A stretch of DNA of 64,000 bases from an uncultured Opitutaceae bacterium (GTDB lineage: Bacteria > Verrucomicrobiota > Verrucomicrobiia > Opitutales > Opitutaceae), in the NCBI GenBank assembly GCA_903929355.1, contig CAIYUN010000058.1, positions 62,001 to 126,000 of the forward strand, written 5' to 3'. The notes below the pieces were generated by a model. It had not been told where the DNA came from. It worked only from the letters and a program-made list of their open reading frames with translations, and searched no databases. Below are positions 7,886 to 16,485 of this stretch, in pieces (the stretch's first letter is position 1; every line of letters begins with the position of its first letter). The translations under genes and the position numbers were made by a program.

Positions 7886-8404
7886 ATGGACAACATTTCT
7901 CGTGAAAGTAACAGCAGCTACCTGCCCGTGGCAGGTGTCATTGCGGGCGTCATCGCCCTCCTGCTTTCCGTCGGGGCATTCATCAAGGCCGCCTCGACCA
8001 AGACCGATCTGACCGCCCAGATCTCGACCGTCAGCGACAAAGTTGACGCCGCCGACGCCACCTCGCGTGCGGCCCAGGCCGCGGCGGACAAGAACAACAG
8101 CAACATCAACGCCTTGGCTGGCCAGATGCAGACCGCCTTTACGAACGTGGGCACCGAGCTCGGCACCATCCACGCCGACATCAAAGGGCTGCAGGAGTCC
8201 AAGACCAAGCCCGCCGCCGGTGCTAAGGGCAGCACCGGTCCGGTCGTCGCAGGCAAGGATGAATACATCGTCAAGTCGGGCGACACCGGCACCAAGATCG
8301 CCACCGCGACCGGCGCCTCGATCAAAGCGCTGGAGGCCGTGAACCCCAGCGTCGACTGGACCAAGCTCAAGATCGGCCAGAAGCTCAAGCTGCCGGCCAA
8401 GTAA
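7886..8404 (+). CDS. Membrane-anchored LysM protein
   Basis: 172 residues. An N-terminal membrane anchor (YLPVAGVIAGVIALLLSVGAF, about 12-32) is followed by a predicted coiled coil (about 38-110, rich in A, D, K, N and T), a short linker and one C-terminal LysM domain (YIVKSGDTGTKIATATGAS ... LKIGQKLKLPAK, about 125-172). LysM binds GlcNAc-containing glycan, so the protein probably reaches from the inner membrane to peptidoglycan. It is monocistronic and followed by a strong terminator. Confidence 0.88.
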   Translation: MDNISRESNSSYLPVAGVIAGVIALLLSVGAFIKAASTKTDLTAQISTVSDKVDAADATSRAAQAAADKNNSNINALAGQMQTAFTNVGTELGTIHADIKGLQESKTKPAAGAKGSTGPVVAGKDEYIVKSGDTGTKIATATGASIKALEAVNPSVDWTKLKIGQKLKLPAK

Positions 8405-8429
8405 TTTTCCGCGTCACCTGATTTTCCCC

Positions 8430-8465
8430 CGCCTCCTCGCCTTCCGGTCAGGAGGCGTTTTCTTT
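8430..8465 (+). terminator. Rho-independent terminator after LysM gene
   Basis: An 8-bp perfect stem CGCCTCCT / AGGAGGCG with a 12-base loop, followed by TTTTCTTT. It lies 26 bases after the LysM stop and just before the Nudix start. Confidence 0.85.
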
Positions 8466-8470
8466 GGCCC

Positions 8471-9058
8471 ATGAAGCAACCGCCGCCCCCCGGCCCGCCT
8501 GCGAGGTGGGAAAAGCTGGGCGACCGCGCGCTCACTCACACCGCCGTCTTCGACGTGCGGGCCGTGCGGCTGCGCCACCCGGTGCGGGGCACCGAGCGCG
8601 AGTTTGTCGTGATCGACGCGGCCGACTGGTGCAATGTCGTGGCGGTGACGCCCGACGGGCGGATTGTGCTGGTGCGGCAATTTCGCTATGGCAGCGACGA
8701 CTTCTCGCTGGAGGTGCCCGGCGGGGTGATGGAGCGCGGCGAGGATCCCATCACCGCCGCGGTGCGGGAGCTGCGGGAGGAAACCGGCTTCACCGGGACC
8801 CCGGGCCGGCTGCTCTGCTGGGTGCATCCCAACCCGGCGATCCAGTCCAACCGCTGCCATTTGGTGCTGGTGGAGTCCGCCGCGCGCACGGCGGATCAGG
8901 AGTGGGACCAGGATGAGGAGATGGAGGTCACGACGGCGCCGGTGGCCGACGTGCTCGCCTGGGCGCGCACCGGGCGCATCACCCACGCGCTCACCCTCAA
9001 CGCCCTGTTCCTGTTCGAGCCGGTCTGGGCCGCGACGGGGTCAAAAACCAGCCCTTGA
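8471..9058 (+). CDS. Nudix hydrolase (ADP-ribose pyrophosphatase-like)
   Basis: 195 residues. The Nudix box is complete: GGVMERGEDPITAAVRELRE followed by ETGF (G-x5-E-x7-R-E-U-x-E-E-x-G-U). A preceding VRQFRYGSDDFSLEVPGG is typical of ADP-sugar pyrophosphatases, which hydrolyse ADP-ribose and related nucleotide sugars in a Mg-dependent reaction in the cytoplasm. The exact substrate cannot be read from sequence. The gene lies between the LysM terminator and rpmH. Confidence 0.92.
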   Translation: MKQPPPPGPPARWEKLGDRALTHTAVFDVRAVRLRHPVRGTEREFVVIDAADWCNVVAVTPDGRIVLVRQFRYGSDDFSLEVPGGVMERGEDPITAAVRELREETGFTGTPGRLLCWVHPNPAIQSNRCHLVLVESAARTADQEWDQDEEMEVTTAPVADVLAWARTGRITHALTLNALFLFEPVWAATGSKTSP

Positions 9059-9109
9059 CATGGGGGGCGGCATCGGGCACTTCAGTCGACTCTTAAACGC
9101 GTCCCCATC

Positions 9110-9247
9110 ATGCAACCCACCTTCCGCCCGCATCGCAAAAAGCGCGCCCGTAAAATCGGCTTCCGCGCCCGCAAGTCCACCCGCGGTGGCCGCAAGGCCC
9201 TCTCCGCCCGCCGCCGCAAGGGCCGCAAGCGGCTGACGGTCGTCTGA
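9110..9247 (+). CDS. rpmH: 50S ribosomal protein bL34
   Basis: 45 residues, the normal bL34 length: [18 protein letters not shown], then [20 protein letters not shown]. It binds 23S rRNA in the large subunit. It opens the conserved rpmH-rnpA-yidD-yidC order that in many bacteria lies beside dnaA and oriC; dnaA is not in this window upstream. A TTGACA at 9055-9060, overlapping the Nudix stop region, is a possible -35, but no convincing -10 follows. Confidence 0.97.
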   Translation: MQPTFRPHRKKRARKIGFRARKSTRGGRKALSARRRKGRKRLTVV

Positions 9248-9287
9248 CGCCCGGCCCGCCGCCGGCGCCGCCGCCCGTTCTTCCGCC

Positions 9288-9641
9288 ATGCGTTTTCGCG
9301 CCCAGCAACACCTGCGGCGCCAGCTGGATTTCCAGCGCGTGCGCGCGCAGGGGCGGCGCTTTGACTGCGGCGCGTTCACTCTCTGGCACGTCGCCCGGCC
9401 GGCGGGGGAGCCGGGACTCGCCCGCCTGGGGGTCGTGGCCTCGCGGGCCGCGGTGGGCGGCGCGGTGCAGCGCAACCGCGCCAAGCGCCGCCTGCGCGAG
9501 GCCTTCCGCCATCATCAGGAGCTGGCCCCGCCCGGCCACGATCTGCTGCTCGTCGCCCGCGCGGCGATCAATCGGCTTGAGTCCGGGGAAATCGAACAGA
9601 GGCTGACCGCCGCCTGCCGCAAAATCTTCCCGCCTGCCTGA
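9288..9641 (+). CDS. rnpA: Ribonuclease P protein component
   Basis: 117 residues. It carries the RNR motif of the family, [12 protein letters not shown], and an N-terminal basic helix region ([15 protein letters not shown]). It assists the RNase P RNA in 5' maturation of tRNA precursors. It overlaps the yidD start by one base (TGATG), so translation is probably coupled. The RNase P RNA gene itself was not seen in the window. Confidence 0.95.
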   Translation: MRFRAQQHLRRQLDFQRVRAQGRRFDCGAFTLWHVARPAGEPGLARLGVVASRAAVGGAVQRNRAKRRLREAFRHHQELAPPGHDLLLVARAAINRLESGEIEQRLTAACRKIFPPA

Positions 9642-10054
9642 TGCCCGCCACTGTCCAGATTCTCCCCACCAACGCCTCCAGCTGGAGCGCGGCGGGCACG
9701 GCACGCCCAAAGCGTCTTGAGGTCAAGCCGCTCCACCTGGGGGTGGAACGGAGCGACTGCGCTACGCCCGCGCGCCCAGGCCTGCCGGCCCGCGCGCTGC
9801 TCGGCGGCGTGTGGGTTTACCAGCGGACGCTCTCCCCCCTGCTCCCGGCCCTGTTCGGATCCGCGGCTTGCGGCTGCCGGTTTTACCCGACCTGCTCGCA
9901 TTACGCGGCCGGAGCCGTGCGGACGCACGGCGCGATGGCCGGCACCTGGCTGACCGCGCGGCGGCTGTTGAAATGCACGCCGCTGCACCCCGGCGGCAAC
10001 GATCCTGTGCCGCCGCGGCGCGGGGCCGCTCCCGCCCTGGACCTGGGCGGGTGA
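9641..10054 (+). CDS. yidD: YidD membrane protein insertion efficiency factor
   Basis: 137 residues. The YidD core starts near residue 48: [39 protein letters not shown], then [13 protein letters not shown]. It contains the conserved CRFxPTCSxYA and HPGGxDPVP motifs. YidD is an amphipathic, membrane-associated helper of YidC. About 47 residues precede the core; this extension is absent from most YidD proteins and looks unconserved (Pro/Arg-rich), so a later start is possible although no ATG is nearer. Located between rnpA and yidC as usual. Confidence 0.92.
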   Translation: MPATVQILPTNASSWSAAGTARPKRLEVKPLHLGVERSDCATPARPGLPARALLGGVWVYQRTLSPLLPALFGSAACGCRFYPTCSHYAAGAVRTHGAMAGTWLTARRLLKCTPLHPGGNDPVPPRRGAAPALDLGG

Positions 10055-10099
10055 ACGATCCGCAACTTCTCCCGGTTCCCCCCTCTTTCCCTTTCCCGC

Positions 10100-11944
10100 A
10101 TGGACAAAAACAAAACGATTGGAGTGCTGCTGCTCCTCACCGCGGTGGCCTTTTTCATTTTCGCGCCGCAGCCACCACCGCCCCCCCCACCGGCCGCCGA
10201 CCAGACCGCCACGCTCCCGCCGGCCGCCATTGCCACCACCCCGGCCGGCGGCCTCACCCCCCCGGGCCCGACCGCGGCCGGGGCCCCGGCGGCCGTCGCG
10301 CCGCCGGCCCTCATCGCGGCGGTCGCCCAGGACCACACCGACGCCACCATCACCACGCTGTCCAACAACTATGTCACCGTGCGCCTGGCGGATTTTGGCG
10401 GCGCGGTGCTGGATGTCGCGTTCACGCACCAGGTGGACGGCCAGCTCCAATACCCGGCCGTCCAAGGCGAGCCGGCCCCGTATGTCTTCAACGACAAGCA
10501 CGCCGCGCCCATCCTGGCCTTCACCGACTACCCGGGCCTGGACCAGAATGCGCACTACACGTTGGTGAGCGCCTCGCCGACCCAGGTGGTGTATCGCGCC
10601 GTCGTCGAGAACCGCCTCGAGGTCACGCGCACCTACACCCTGCCCGCGGGGGATGGCGATGCCACGCACGACCCCTACCGGCTTCGTCATGAGACGACCA
10701 TCCGCAATCTGCTCGGCGATCACGGCACCCCGCCGGTGCTCACCGCGTTGAGCCTCGGCACGGCCGCGCCGGTGGGCGTGCGCGACTTTGGGCTCTACCT
10801 CAATGTCGCGCGTTACGATGGCGACAATGCCAGCCGCACCGACCGGACCGCGCTGGCGGGCGGCGGCTTTCTGGCCGGGCTCGGCCTCGTGAGCAACCCG
10901 CCCAAGAGCGAGGCGGCCGACGACGGCAAGACCGTGTGGGCAGCGGTCAAGAACCAGTTTTTCGCCAGCATCTACACCCCCGACCAGCCCGGCCTGGGCG
11001 TGCTCACCCGCCGGGTCGAGCTGACGCCTTTTCCCGGCAGCAGCACGCCCAACACCGGCATCACCGGCGCGTTGCGCCTCAATCTGCCCGGGCTGGCGCC
11101 CGCCGGCACCACCACCCTCGGCGGCGACCTCTATGTCGGCCCCAAGGAGTATCTGCGCCTCGCCAAGTTTGCCCAGCGCGAGGACAAGGTCATGCAGTTC
11201 GACGGCAGTCTCTACTACCGCATCTTCCTCACCGGCTATGTTGCGCCGTTCATGAACTGGATGATGAATGTCATGCACCGCGTGGTCGGCAACTGGGGCT
11301 TTGCCATCATCCTGATGACGCTGCTGTTCAAGACCGTGAGCCTCCCGCTCACCCTCAAGGCCGCGCGCTCGGGCAAGCGGATGCAGAAGCTCCAGCCGCT
11401 GATGAAGGTCCTCCGCGAGAAATACAAGGACAACCCCCAGAAGCTGAACCAGGCCACCATGGACCTGTTCAAGGAGCACAAGGTCAACCCCGTCGGCGGC
11501 TGCCTGCCGGTGCTGCTCACGATGCCACTCTTTGTCGGGTTCTTCAACATGCTCCAGGGCACGGCCGAGCTGCGTTTCCAGGGCTTCCTGTGGGCGCACG
11601 ACCTGTCGGCCCCCGACACGGTCGGGCACATCGCCGGCTTCCCGATCAACATCTTCCCCCTGCTCATGGGCGCGACGATGTTCTTCCAGATGCAGCTGAC
11701 GCCGCAGCCCACCATGGACTCGTCGCAGTCGCCCCAGATGATGATGAAGATCATGCCGTTTTTCATCACCGCCATCTGCTACAACTTCTCCTGCGCCCTC
11801 GCGGTCTATTCCACGGTCAACGGCCTCTTCACCATCGTGCAGCAGACCCTGGTCAACAAATACGCCAAGGTGGACGACCCCGCGCTCACCAACGGCCCCG
11901 GCGGCCGCCCGCTGAAAAATGTGACGCCGGGTCGGAAGAAATGA
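10100..11944 (+). CDS. yidC: Membrane protein insertase YidC
   Basis: 614 residues, Gram-negative type. First membrane segment GVLLLLTAVAFFIFAP near the N-terminus; a Pro/Ala linker; a periplasmic beta-supersandwich domain (about 90-370); then the conserved insertase core (GYVAPFMNWMMNVMHRVVG, KAARSGKRMQKLQPLMK, LPVLLTMPLFVGFFNMLQG, MKIMPFFITAICYNFSCAL) with the hydrophilic-groove arginine within RSGKRM. It inserts and folds inner-membrane proteins with or without SecYEG. It follows yidD after 45 bases. Confidence 0.97.
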   Translation: MDKNKTIGVLLLLTAVAFFIFAPQPPPPPPPAADQTATLPPAAIATTPAGGLTPPGPTAAGAPAAVAPPALIAAVAQDHTDATITTLSNNYVTVRLADFGGAVLDVAFTHQVDGQLQYPAVQGEPAPYVFNDKHAAPILAFTDYPGLDQNAHYTLVSASPTQVVYRAVVENRLEVTRTYTLPAGDGDATHDPYRLRHETTIRNLLGDHGTPPVLTALSLGTAAPVGVRDFGLYLNVARYDGDNASRTDRTALAGGGFLAGLGLVSNPPKSEAADDGKTVWAAVKNQFFASIYTPDQPGLGVLTRRVELTPFPGSSTPNTGITGALRLNLPGLAPAGTTTLGGDLYVGPKEYLRLAKFAQREDKVMQFDGSLYYRIFLTGYVAPFMNWMMNVMHRVVGNWGFAIILMTLLFKTVSLPLTLKAARSGKRMQKLQPLMKVLREKYKDNPQKLNQATMDLFKEHKVNPVGGCLPVLLTMPLFVGFFNMLQGTAELRFQGFLWAHDLSAPDTVGHIAGFPINIFPLLMGATMFFQMQLTPQPTMDSSQSPQMMMKIMPFFITAICYNFSCALAVYSTVNGLFTIVQQTLVNKYAKVDDPALTNGPGGRPLKNVTPGRKK

Positions 11945-12057
11945 AGAGGTCAGAGGCCAGATGTCAGAGGTCAGAGACCAGAAGCTGGCACGGCTCCCTT
12001 TGTCCAAGGCTGACTTTTGTCCTCTGGCTTCTGACGTCTGATATCTGACATCTGTTT
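11945..12057. repeat. Inverted pair of TCTGAC-type repeats
   Basis: The left part (GAGGTCAGAGGCCAGATGTC and following) and the right part (CTTCTGACGTCTGATATCTG and following) are the same repeat in opposite orientation. They could form a long imperfect hairpin over the whole yidC-yebC spacer. The loop contains CTTTGTCCAAGGCTGACTTT. No coding potential. The hairpin has no T tract, so it is not a standard terminator. Confidence 0.7.
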
Positions 12058-12064
12058 CCCAGAC

Positions 12065-12790
12065 ATGGCCAAGCACAACAAATGGTCGAAGGTGAAACGG
12101 CTCAAGGCTGTGACGGATGGGCGCAAGGGCAAAGTGTTCTCCCGGCTCTCGCGGGAGATCACCATCGCGGCCAAGGCCGGTGGCGGCGACCCCGGGGGCA
12201 ACGCCCGCCTCCGCACCCTCGTCCTCAAGGCCCGCGAGGCCAACATGCCCGCCGACAACGTGGACCGCGCGATCAAGAAAGGCACGGGCGAGCTCCCTGG
12301 CATCACCTATGAGGAGATCACGTACGAGGGCTACGGCCCCGGCGGGGTGGCGTTCATGGTGGCGGTCACGACCGACAACAAACAGCGGACCGCGCAGGAG
12401 ATCCGGTCCGCCTTCACGCGGCACGGCGGCAGCCTCGCGGGCAGCGGGGCGGTGGCGTTTCAGTTTTTGCACGCGGGTCAGTTTCTGATCCCGCGGGAGC
12501 AGATCGCCGAGGACGCGCTGCTGGAGCTCGCGCTCGAGGCCGGCGCGGACGACGTGCTCACCACCGACGACGGTCACGAGGTGCTCTGCAACGTCCACGC
12601 CTTCGATCGGATCGCGCACGCCCTGGAGGGGCGGGGCCTCAAACCCGCCAGCGCCGAGCTGGCCCGCATCCCGATCACCACCGTGCCCGTGACCGACCCC
12701 GCGACCCTTGAGACCCTGCAGGAGCTGCACGACGTCCTCGACGAGATCGACGACGTGCAGGCCGTGTTCTCCAACGAGGAGACCGGGTGA
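12065..12790 (+). CDS. yebC: YebC/PmpR family protein
   Basis: 241 residues, the usual length. N-terminal MAKHNKWSKVKRLK, then GGGDPGGNARLRTLVLKARE, NMPADNVDRAIKKGTGE and YEGYGPGGVAFMV, the successive signatures of the family. Long described as a transcriptional regulator; some homologues act at the ribosome to relieve stalling at proline stretches. That would suit a proteome with proline runs like the T2SSB-like, EF-hand and Gly/Pro-rich proteins here, but this is inference. Confidence 0.94.
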   Translation: MAKHNKWSKVKRLKAVTDGRKGKVFSRLSREITIAAKAGGGDPGGNARLRTLVLKAREANMPADNVDRAIKKGTGELPGITYEEITYEGYGPGGVAFMVAVTTDNKQRTAQEIRSAFTRHGGSLAGSGAVAFQFLHAGQFLIPREQIAEDALLELALEAGADDVLTTDDGHEVLCNVHAFDRIAHALEGRGLKPASAELARIPITTVPVTDPATLETLQELHDVLDEIDDVQAVFSNEETG

Positions 12791-12802
12791 GGGCGGCGGA
12801 TT

Positions 12803-13113
12803 TTTAACAGGAGGAAACGGACCCGCCGTCGCTGAAGCTATGGCGCGGCGAGGGAAACGGAGGTGGAACCACTAATCTTCACTAATCCACACTAATGGCG
12901 GGGGAGGGGGGCAGGAACTGAGGCAGGGACGAGCCGAGGGCACAGAGAAAGAAAATTCTACCACGGATTACACGGATGCACACGGATGACGGCGTTGAAC
13001 AGAAGGCAACGAGGGGAACCATGTGGTGGCTGCGGCCGGACGGGTCTCGGCGGGTCCGGCCATAGGCGGGACCGGACTGGAAAATATTAGTGTTCATTAG
13101 TGTCCATTAGTGG
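12803..13113. repeat. Composite repeat block with outer inverted ACTAAT arms
   Basis: This fills the 340-base spacer before metX. In order: TTTTTAACAGGAGGAAACGG (interrupted by a GCCG...CGGCGA-like insert); AACCACTAATCTTCACTAAT (from 12869); GAGGGCACAGAGAAAG; ACCACGGATTACACGGATGC; TTGAACAGAAGGCAACGAGG; and at the far end ATTAGTGTTCATTAGTGTCC ... AGTGGTT (to 13113). The first and last ACTAAT blocks are inverted copies that enclose the rest. TTGAACAGAAGG-AACGA recurs at 19168. Confidence 0.65.
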
Positions 13114-13131
13114 TTTCTCCTAGGTCCGACC

Positions 13132-14358
13132 ATGAACGACGCCGAGGACGATCCGATTGCCGCCGCCGCGCCCGCCGCCCCGGGTGAGGTCGGGCTGGTC
13201 GAGTCGCGCGACTACGTCAGCGCGGAACCGTTCGTCTGCGAGAACGGGCAGACCCTGCCCGGTTTCACCCTGCGCTATGAGACCTACGGCCGGCTGAACG
13301 CCGCGCGGGACAACGGGGTGCTCATCAGCCACGCGCTCAGCGGCGACCATCATTGCGCGGGCATCCACGCCCTCACCGACCGCAAGCCCGGCTGGTGGAA
13401 CAACCTCATCGGCCCCGGCAAGGCGCTGGACACCAACCGATATTTTGTCCTCTGCGCCAACGTCCTCGGCGGCTGCCAGGGCTCGACCGGGCCCACCTCC
13501 CCCAACCCCGCGACCGGTCGGCCCTATGGGGTGTCGTTTCCCGCCGTCACCATCGGCGACATGGTGCGGGCGCAGAAACGCTGGCTCGACGCGCTCGGCC
13601 TGCCGCGGCTCCATGCGGTCATCGGCGGCTCGTTTGGCGGCATGCAGGCGTTGCAATGGGGCATCGAGTACCCGGGCTATTGCGCCAAGCTCATCCCGAT
13701 GGCCGCGACCACCCGCGAGAGCGCCCAGGCCATCGCGTTCAACGAGGTCGGCCGCCAGGCCATCATGCAGGACCCCGCCTGGCAGCACGGCGACTATCCC
13801 AATGGCGGCGGTCCCCGCACGGGCCTCGCGATCGCGCGCATGATGGCGCACATCACCTACCTCAGCGACGTCTCGATGGACCGGAAGTTTGGCCGCAAGG
13901 TGATCCAGTCCCGTCCGTCCGCGGCTCCCGTGGCGGTGGGGGACGGCTATGACGCGCAGTCGTCCATGCTCGGCCTCCCGACCGCCACCGTGGCCACGGA
14001 CGCCTTTGCGGCGCAGTTCGAGGTCGAGGGCTATCTGCGGCACCAGGGCGAGGCGTTCATCAACCGGTTTGACGCCAACTCCTACCTCTACATCACCCGC
14101 GCGCTCGACCGCTTCGACCTGGCGGCCACCTACGGCTCGCTGGAGCAGGCTTTTGCCAAGGTCACCGCCGAGACGCTGGTCATCGGCTTTACCAGCGACT
14201 GGCTGTTCCCGCCCGAGCAAAACCGTGCGATCGCCCGGGCGTTGCTGCGCGCCGGCCGGCGGGCCAGCTATGCCGAGCTGTCCACCGACCTCGGCCACGA
14301 CTCGTTTTTGCTTGAGTCACCCCAGCTCTATGAGCTCGTGCGGGGATTTTTGGGCTGA
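13132..14358 (+). CDS. metX: Homoserine O-acetyltransferase
   Basis: Alpha/beta-hydrolase fold enzyme that acylates homoserine at the entry to methionine synthesis. 408 residues. GGSFGGMQALQW carries the nucleophilic serine; ISHALSGDHHCAG forms the oxyanion region; STGPTSPNP is the family signature; the late DLGHDSFLLE supplies the catalytic His (with an Asp in FTSDWLFP). The acyl donor (acetyl- or succinyl-CoA) cannot be assigned with certainty from motifs alone. The start ATG is preceded by ACC. No met riboswitch was recognised upstream, only repeats. Confidence 0.93.
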   Translation: MNDAEDDPIAAAAPAAPGEVGLVESRDYVSAEPFVCENGQTLPGFTLRYETYGRLNAARDNGVLISHALSGDHHCAGIHALTDRKPGWWNNLIGPGKALDTNRYFVLCANVLGGCQGSTGPTSPNPATGRPYGVSFPAVTIGDMVRAQKRWLDALGLPRLHAVIGGSFGGMQALQWGIEYPGYCAKLIPMAATTRESAQAIAFNEVGRQAIMQDPAWQHGDYPNGGGPRTGLAIARMMAHITYLSDVSMDRKFGRKVIQSRPSAAPVAVGDGYDAQSSMLGLPTATVATDAFAAQFEVEGYLRHQGEAFINRFDANSYLYITRALDRFDLAATYGSLEQAFAKVTAETLVIGFTSDWLFPPEQNRAIARALLRAGRRASYAELSTDLGHDSFLLESPQLYELVRGFLG

Positions 14359-14396
14359 CGGCGCCACCCGCATTCAACCCCCCGGAGAATCCCCCG

Positions 14397-15395
14397 ATGC
14401 CATCCCCACGCCCACGCCGCCCCGCCCCGGCCACCCCGCCCCGTCCCGTCGGCGACTGGCAGCCCAGCCCGCGTTACCCCGACCCGCTGGTCCGGGCCGT
14501 GGACCCCAGCTTCGCCCCCTGCATGCTCGCCCTCGCCAAGGTTGAGCGCCTCGCCACCGGCTGCCGCTGGGCCGAGGGCCCGGTGTGGTTTGGCGACGGC
14601 CGTTATCTCCTCTGGAGCGACATCCCCAACAACCGCATCATGCGGTGGGACGAGGCTACCGGTGGCGTCAGTGTTTTCCGCTCGCCCTCCCACCACGCCA
14701 ACGGCCACACCCGCGACCGGCAGGGCCGGCTCCTCAGCTGCGAGCACGACGCGCGCCGCGTCACGCGCACCGAATACGATGGCGCGATCACCGTCCTCGC
14801 CGACTCCTTTGACGGCAAACCCCTCAACTCGCCCAACGACCTCGTCTGCAAGTCCGACGGCTCGGTCTGGTTCACCGACCCGCCGTTTGGCATTCTCAGC
14901 TTCTACGAGGGCCACAAGGCTGCGGTCGAGCTGCCGACCAACGTGTATCGCTGGGACCCGGTGACCGGGCGGGTGGCGGTCGTGGCGGGCGACATCAACC
15001 GGCCCAACGGACTCGCGTTTTCGCCTGACGAGTCCAAGCTCTACATCGTTGAGTGCGGACCCAAGCCCCGCCTGATCCGCGCCTACGACGTGACGGCCGG
15101 CGGCACGCGGCTCGCCAAACCCCGGGTGCTCATCACCGCCGACGACGGTGGCACCCCCGACGGCTTCCGCGTGGATGTGGACGGCAACCTGTGGTGTGGC
15201 TGGGGCATGGGCGCCGCGGGCCTGGACGGCGTGAGCGTTTTCAACCCCCGGGGAAAGCTCATCGGCCGCATCGACCTCCCCGAACGTTGCGCCAACCTCT
15301 GCTTCGGCGGCCGGCACCGCAACCGCCTGTTCATGGCCGCGAGCACCTCGGTCTATTCGCTCTACGTCAACACCCAGGGCGTTGCGGGGGGGTGA
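14397..15395 (+). CDS. SMP-30/gluconolactonase family protein
   Basis: 332-residue six-bladed beta-propeller lactonase. Metal ligands of the family are visible: E60 in WAEGPVW, N147 in LNSPNDLV, N204 in RPNGLAFSPD and D255 in TPDGFRVD. Such enzymes open sugar lactones such as D-glucono-1,5-lactone in a divalent-metal-dependent reaction. The N-terminal 40 residues are Pro-rich without a clear signal peptide. It is 38 bases downstream of metX in the same direction; the functions are not obviously linked. Confidence 0.9.
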   Translation: MPSPRPRRPAPATPPRPVGDWQPSPRYPDPLVRAVDPSFAPCMLALAKVERLATGCRWAEGPVWFGDGRYLLWSDIPNNRIMRWDEATGGVSVFRSPSHHANGHTRDRQGRLLSCEHDARRVTRTEYDGAITVLADSFDGKPLNSPNDLVCKSDGSVWFTDPPFGILSFYEGHKAAVELPTNVYRWDPVTGRVAVVAGDINRPNGLAFSPDESKLYIVECGPKPRLIRAYDVTAGGTRLAKPRVLITADDGGTPDGFRVDVDGNLWCGWGMGAAGLDGVSVFNPRGKLIGRIDLPERCANLCFGGRHRNRLFMAASTSVYSLYVNTQGVAGG

Positions 15396-15452
15396 AGCGC
15401 CCGCGGATTTACTTGTAGGCGGGGTGCACCCACCCCGCGCTCGCCTTTTCTC

Positions 15453-15926
15453 TCACTCCCCGAATCGTCGCAGTGTTTCATGGTTGATGGCCGCAAGTTC
15501 TTCGGCGCGCTTCGCCGCCGCCTTGGCCAGCTCGCGCCGGGCATTCTCGTTCGGGGCCGCCATCATGGCTGCAACGTAGGCGCGAATCGCCGATTCCTGC
15601 TCATGTTTCAGGTAATAAACTTGGAAGTAGTAGGGAAACTCACTCGCGGCGGCCGACATTGAACCATCCTCAAATCTGGCTCCAAGCAGCGTGTAGCTGT
15701 CGCGGTCTTGTTGGTGAAAACCTTCCTGCACGACCACTTGGTGGGCCTCACACCAAAGCCGGAGCGGGCTGGGTGAAGTGTGCCAATAAGGGATGACGAC
15801 AAGCCAGCGAACGGAACGACGGAATGAACCCGTCACTTCGCTCCTTTGGTTGCTCGTCACCGCATAAGGCACGAACAGAAACACCCCGACGAGGGCGATC
15901 CCGACCACAAATCCGTTGATCTTCAT
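15453..15926 (-). CDS. Unknown membrane-anchored protein, paralog of upstream gene
   Basis: 157 residues of no recognised family. An N-terminal membrane segment (GFVVGIALVGVFLFVPYAV) is followed by an extracytoplasmic domain with RSVRWLVVIPYW, LWCEAHQVVVQEGF, and near the C-terminus SAIRAYVAAMMAAPNENARR. The last block, the WC-x2-H motif and the overall plan are shared with the gene directly upstream, so the two arose by tandem duplication. Start ATG overlaps the stop of the upstream gene (ATGA), indicating translational coupling. The C-terminus is a charged, Ala/Glu-rich helix. Confidence 0.8.
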   Translation of the reverse strand: MKINGFVVGIALVGVFLFVPYAVTSNQRSEVTGSFRRSVRWLVVIPYWHTSPSPLRLWCEAHQVVVQEGFHQQDRDSYTLLGARFEDGSMSAAASEFPYYFQVYYLKHEQESAIRAYVAAMMAAPNENARRELAKAAAKRAEELAAINHETLRRFGE

Positions 15927-16372
15927 GGCTTCCCCTCCCCCCAAGCCCGCCGCCTTGCCTGCTCGGCCAGCTTGCCCCGGGTGGCATCATCAGGCGCGGC
16001 CATCATTGCGGCAACGTAGGCACGGATGCCGGCTTCACTTTCCGCCTCCGTGTAGCCGGGTGGCAGCATGTAGCGGTGCGCCCAAAACCCATCGGCAAAA
16101 TCACTGCTCATGACTGAGAACGTGTCCCGGGCCAGAAACTGGTCCTTTTCCTGGATGGGAATGTTGTGCTTCCGACACCACTGCCGCAACTCGCTGTCCT
16201 CGGCTTTCCGGGTCTTGAACAACAAGTACCAACGGTGGACCGTGGTCACGGACCCCGTCACATCGCTCACGTAAATCGTTTCTTCCTCATAGGGAACAAA
16301 GGTCCCGGCCAGAATGACGGCGATCGCGATCAACGACCACCTCAAATTTGGCGTGATTGAAATCGTTCTCAT
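15923..16372 (-). CDS. Unknown membrane-anchored protein, paralog of downstream gene
   Basis: 149 residues. An N-terminal membrane segment (LIAIAVILAGTFVPYEEET) precedes a domain with VTGSVTTVHRWYLLFKTR, LRQWCRKHNIPIQEKDQF and GIRAYVAAMMAAPDDATRGK. The AYVAAMMAAP block and the WC-x2-H motif match the next gene. The start MRTISITP gives a short cytoplasmic head before the membrane segment; the longer upstream frame is repeat-derived. First gene of a two-gene operon. Function unknown; cysteine and histidine are conserved only in the sense that both paralogs keep them. Confidence 0.8.
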   Translation of the reverse strand: MRTISITPNLRWSLIAIAVILAGTFVPYEEETIYVSDVTGSVTTVHRWYLLFKTRKAEDSELRQWCRKHNIPIQEKDQFLARDTFSVMSSDFADGFWAHRYMLPPGYTEAESEAGIRAYVAAMMAAPDDATRGKLAEQARRRAWGEGKP

Positions 16373-16485
16373 TTGAGGCGCGGCTTCGTTTCGGATGCGG
16401 GTTTCTTCCAGTGCAGATGTGTGGCCCTGCCATTTTTGGGTCAATCATTCTCCCCGTCCGGGCCTCAAATCCGAATCGGCTCCGC

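Noticed and set aside
9000-9300. Replication origin beside rpmH
   Set aside because: rpmH is often next to dnaA and oriC, but there is no dnaA gene upstream and no cluster of TTATCCACA-like boxes.
9515-12730. A 1071-codon open frame antisense to rnpA, yidD, yidC and yebC
   Set aside because: It mirrors four well-recognised genes; high-GC codon bias keeps the antisense frame open. Its translation is His/Gly/Arg-rich and unlike any protein.
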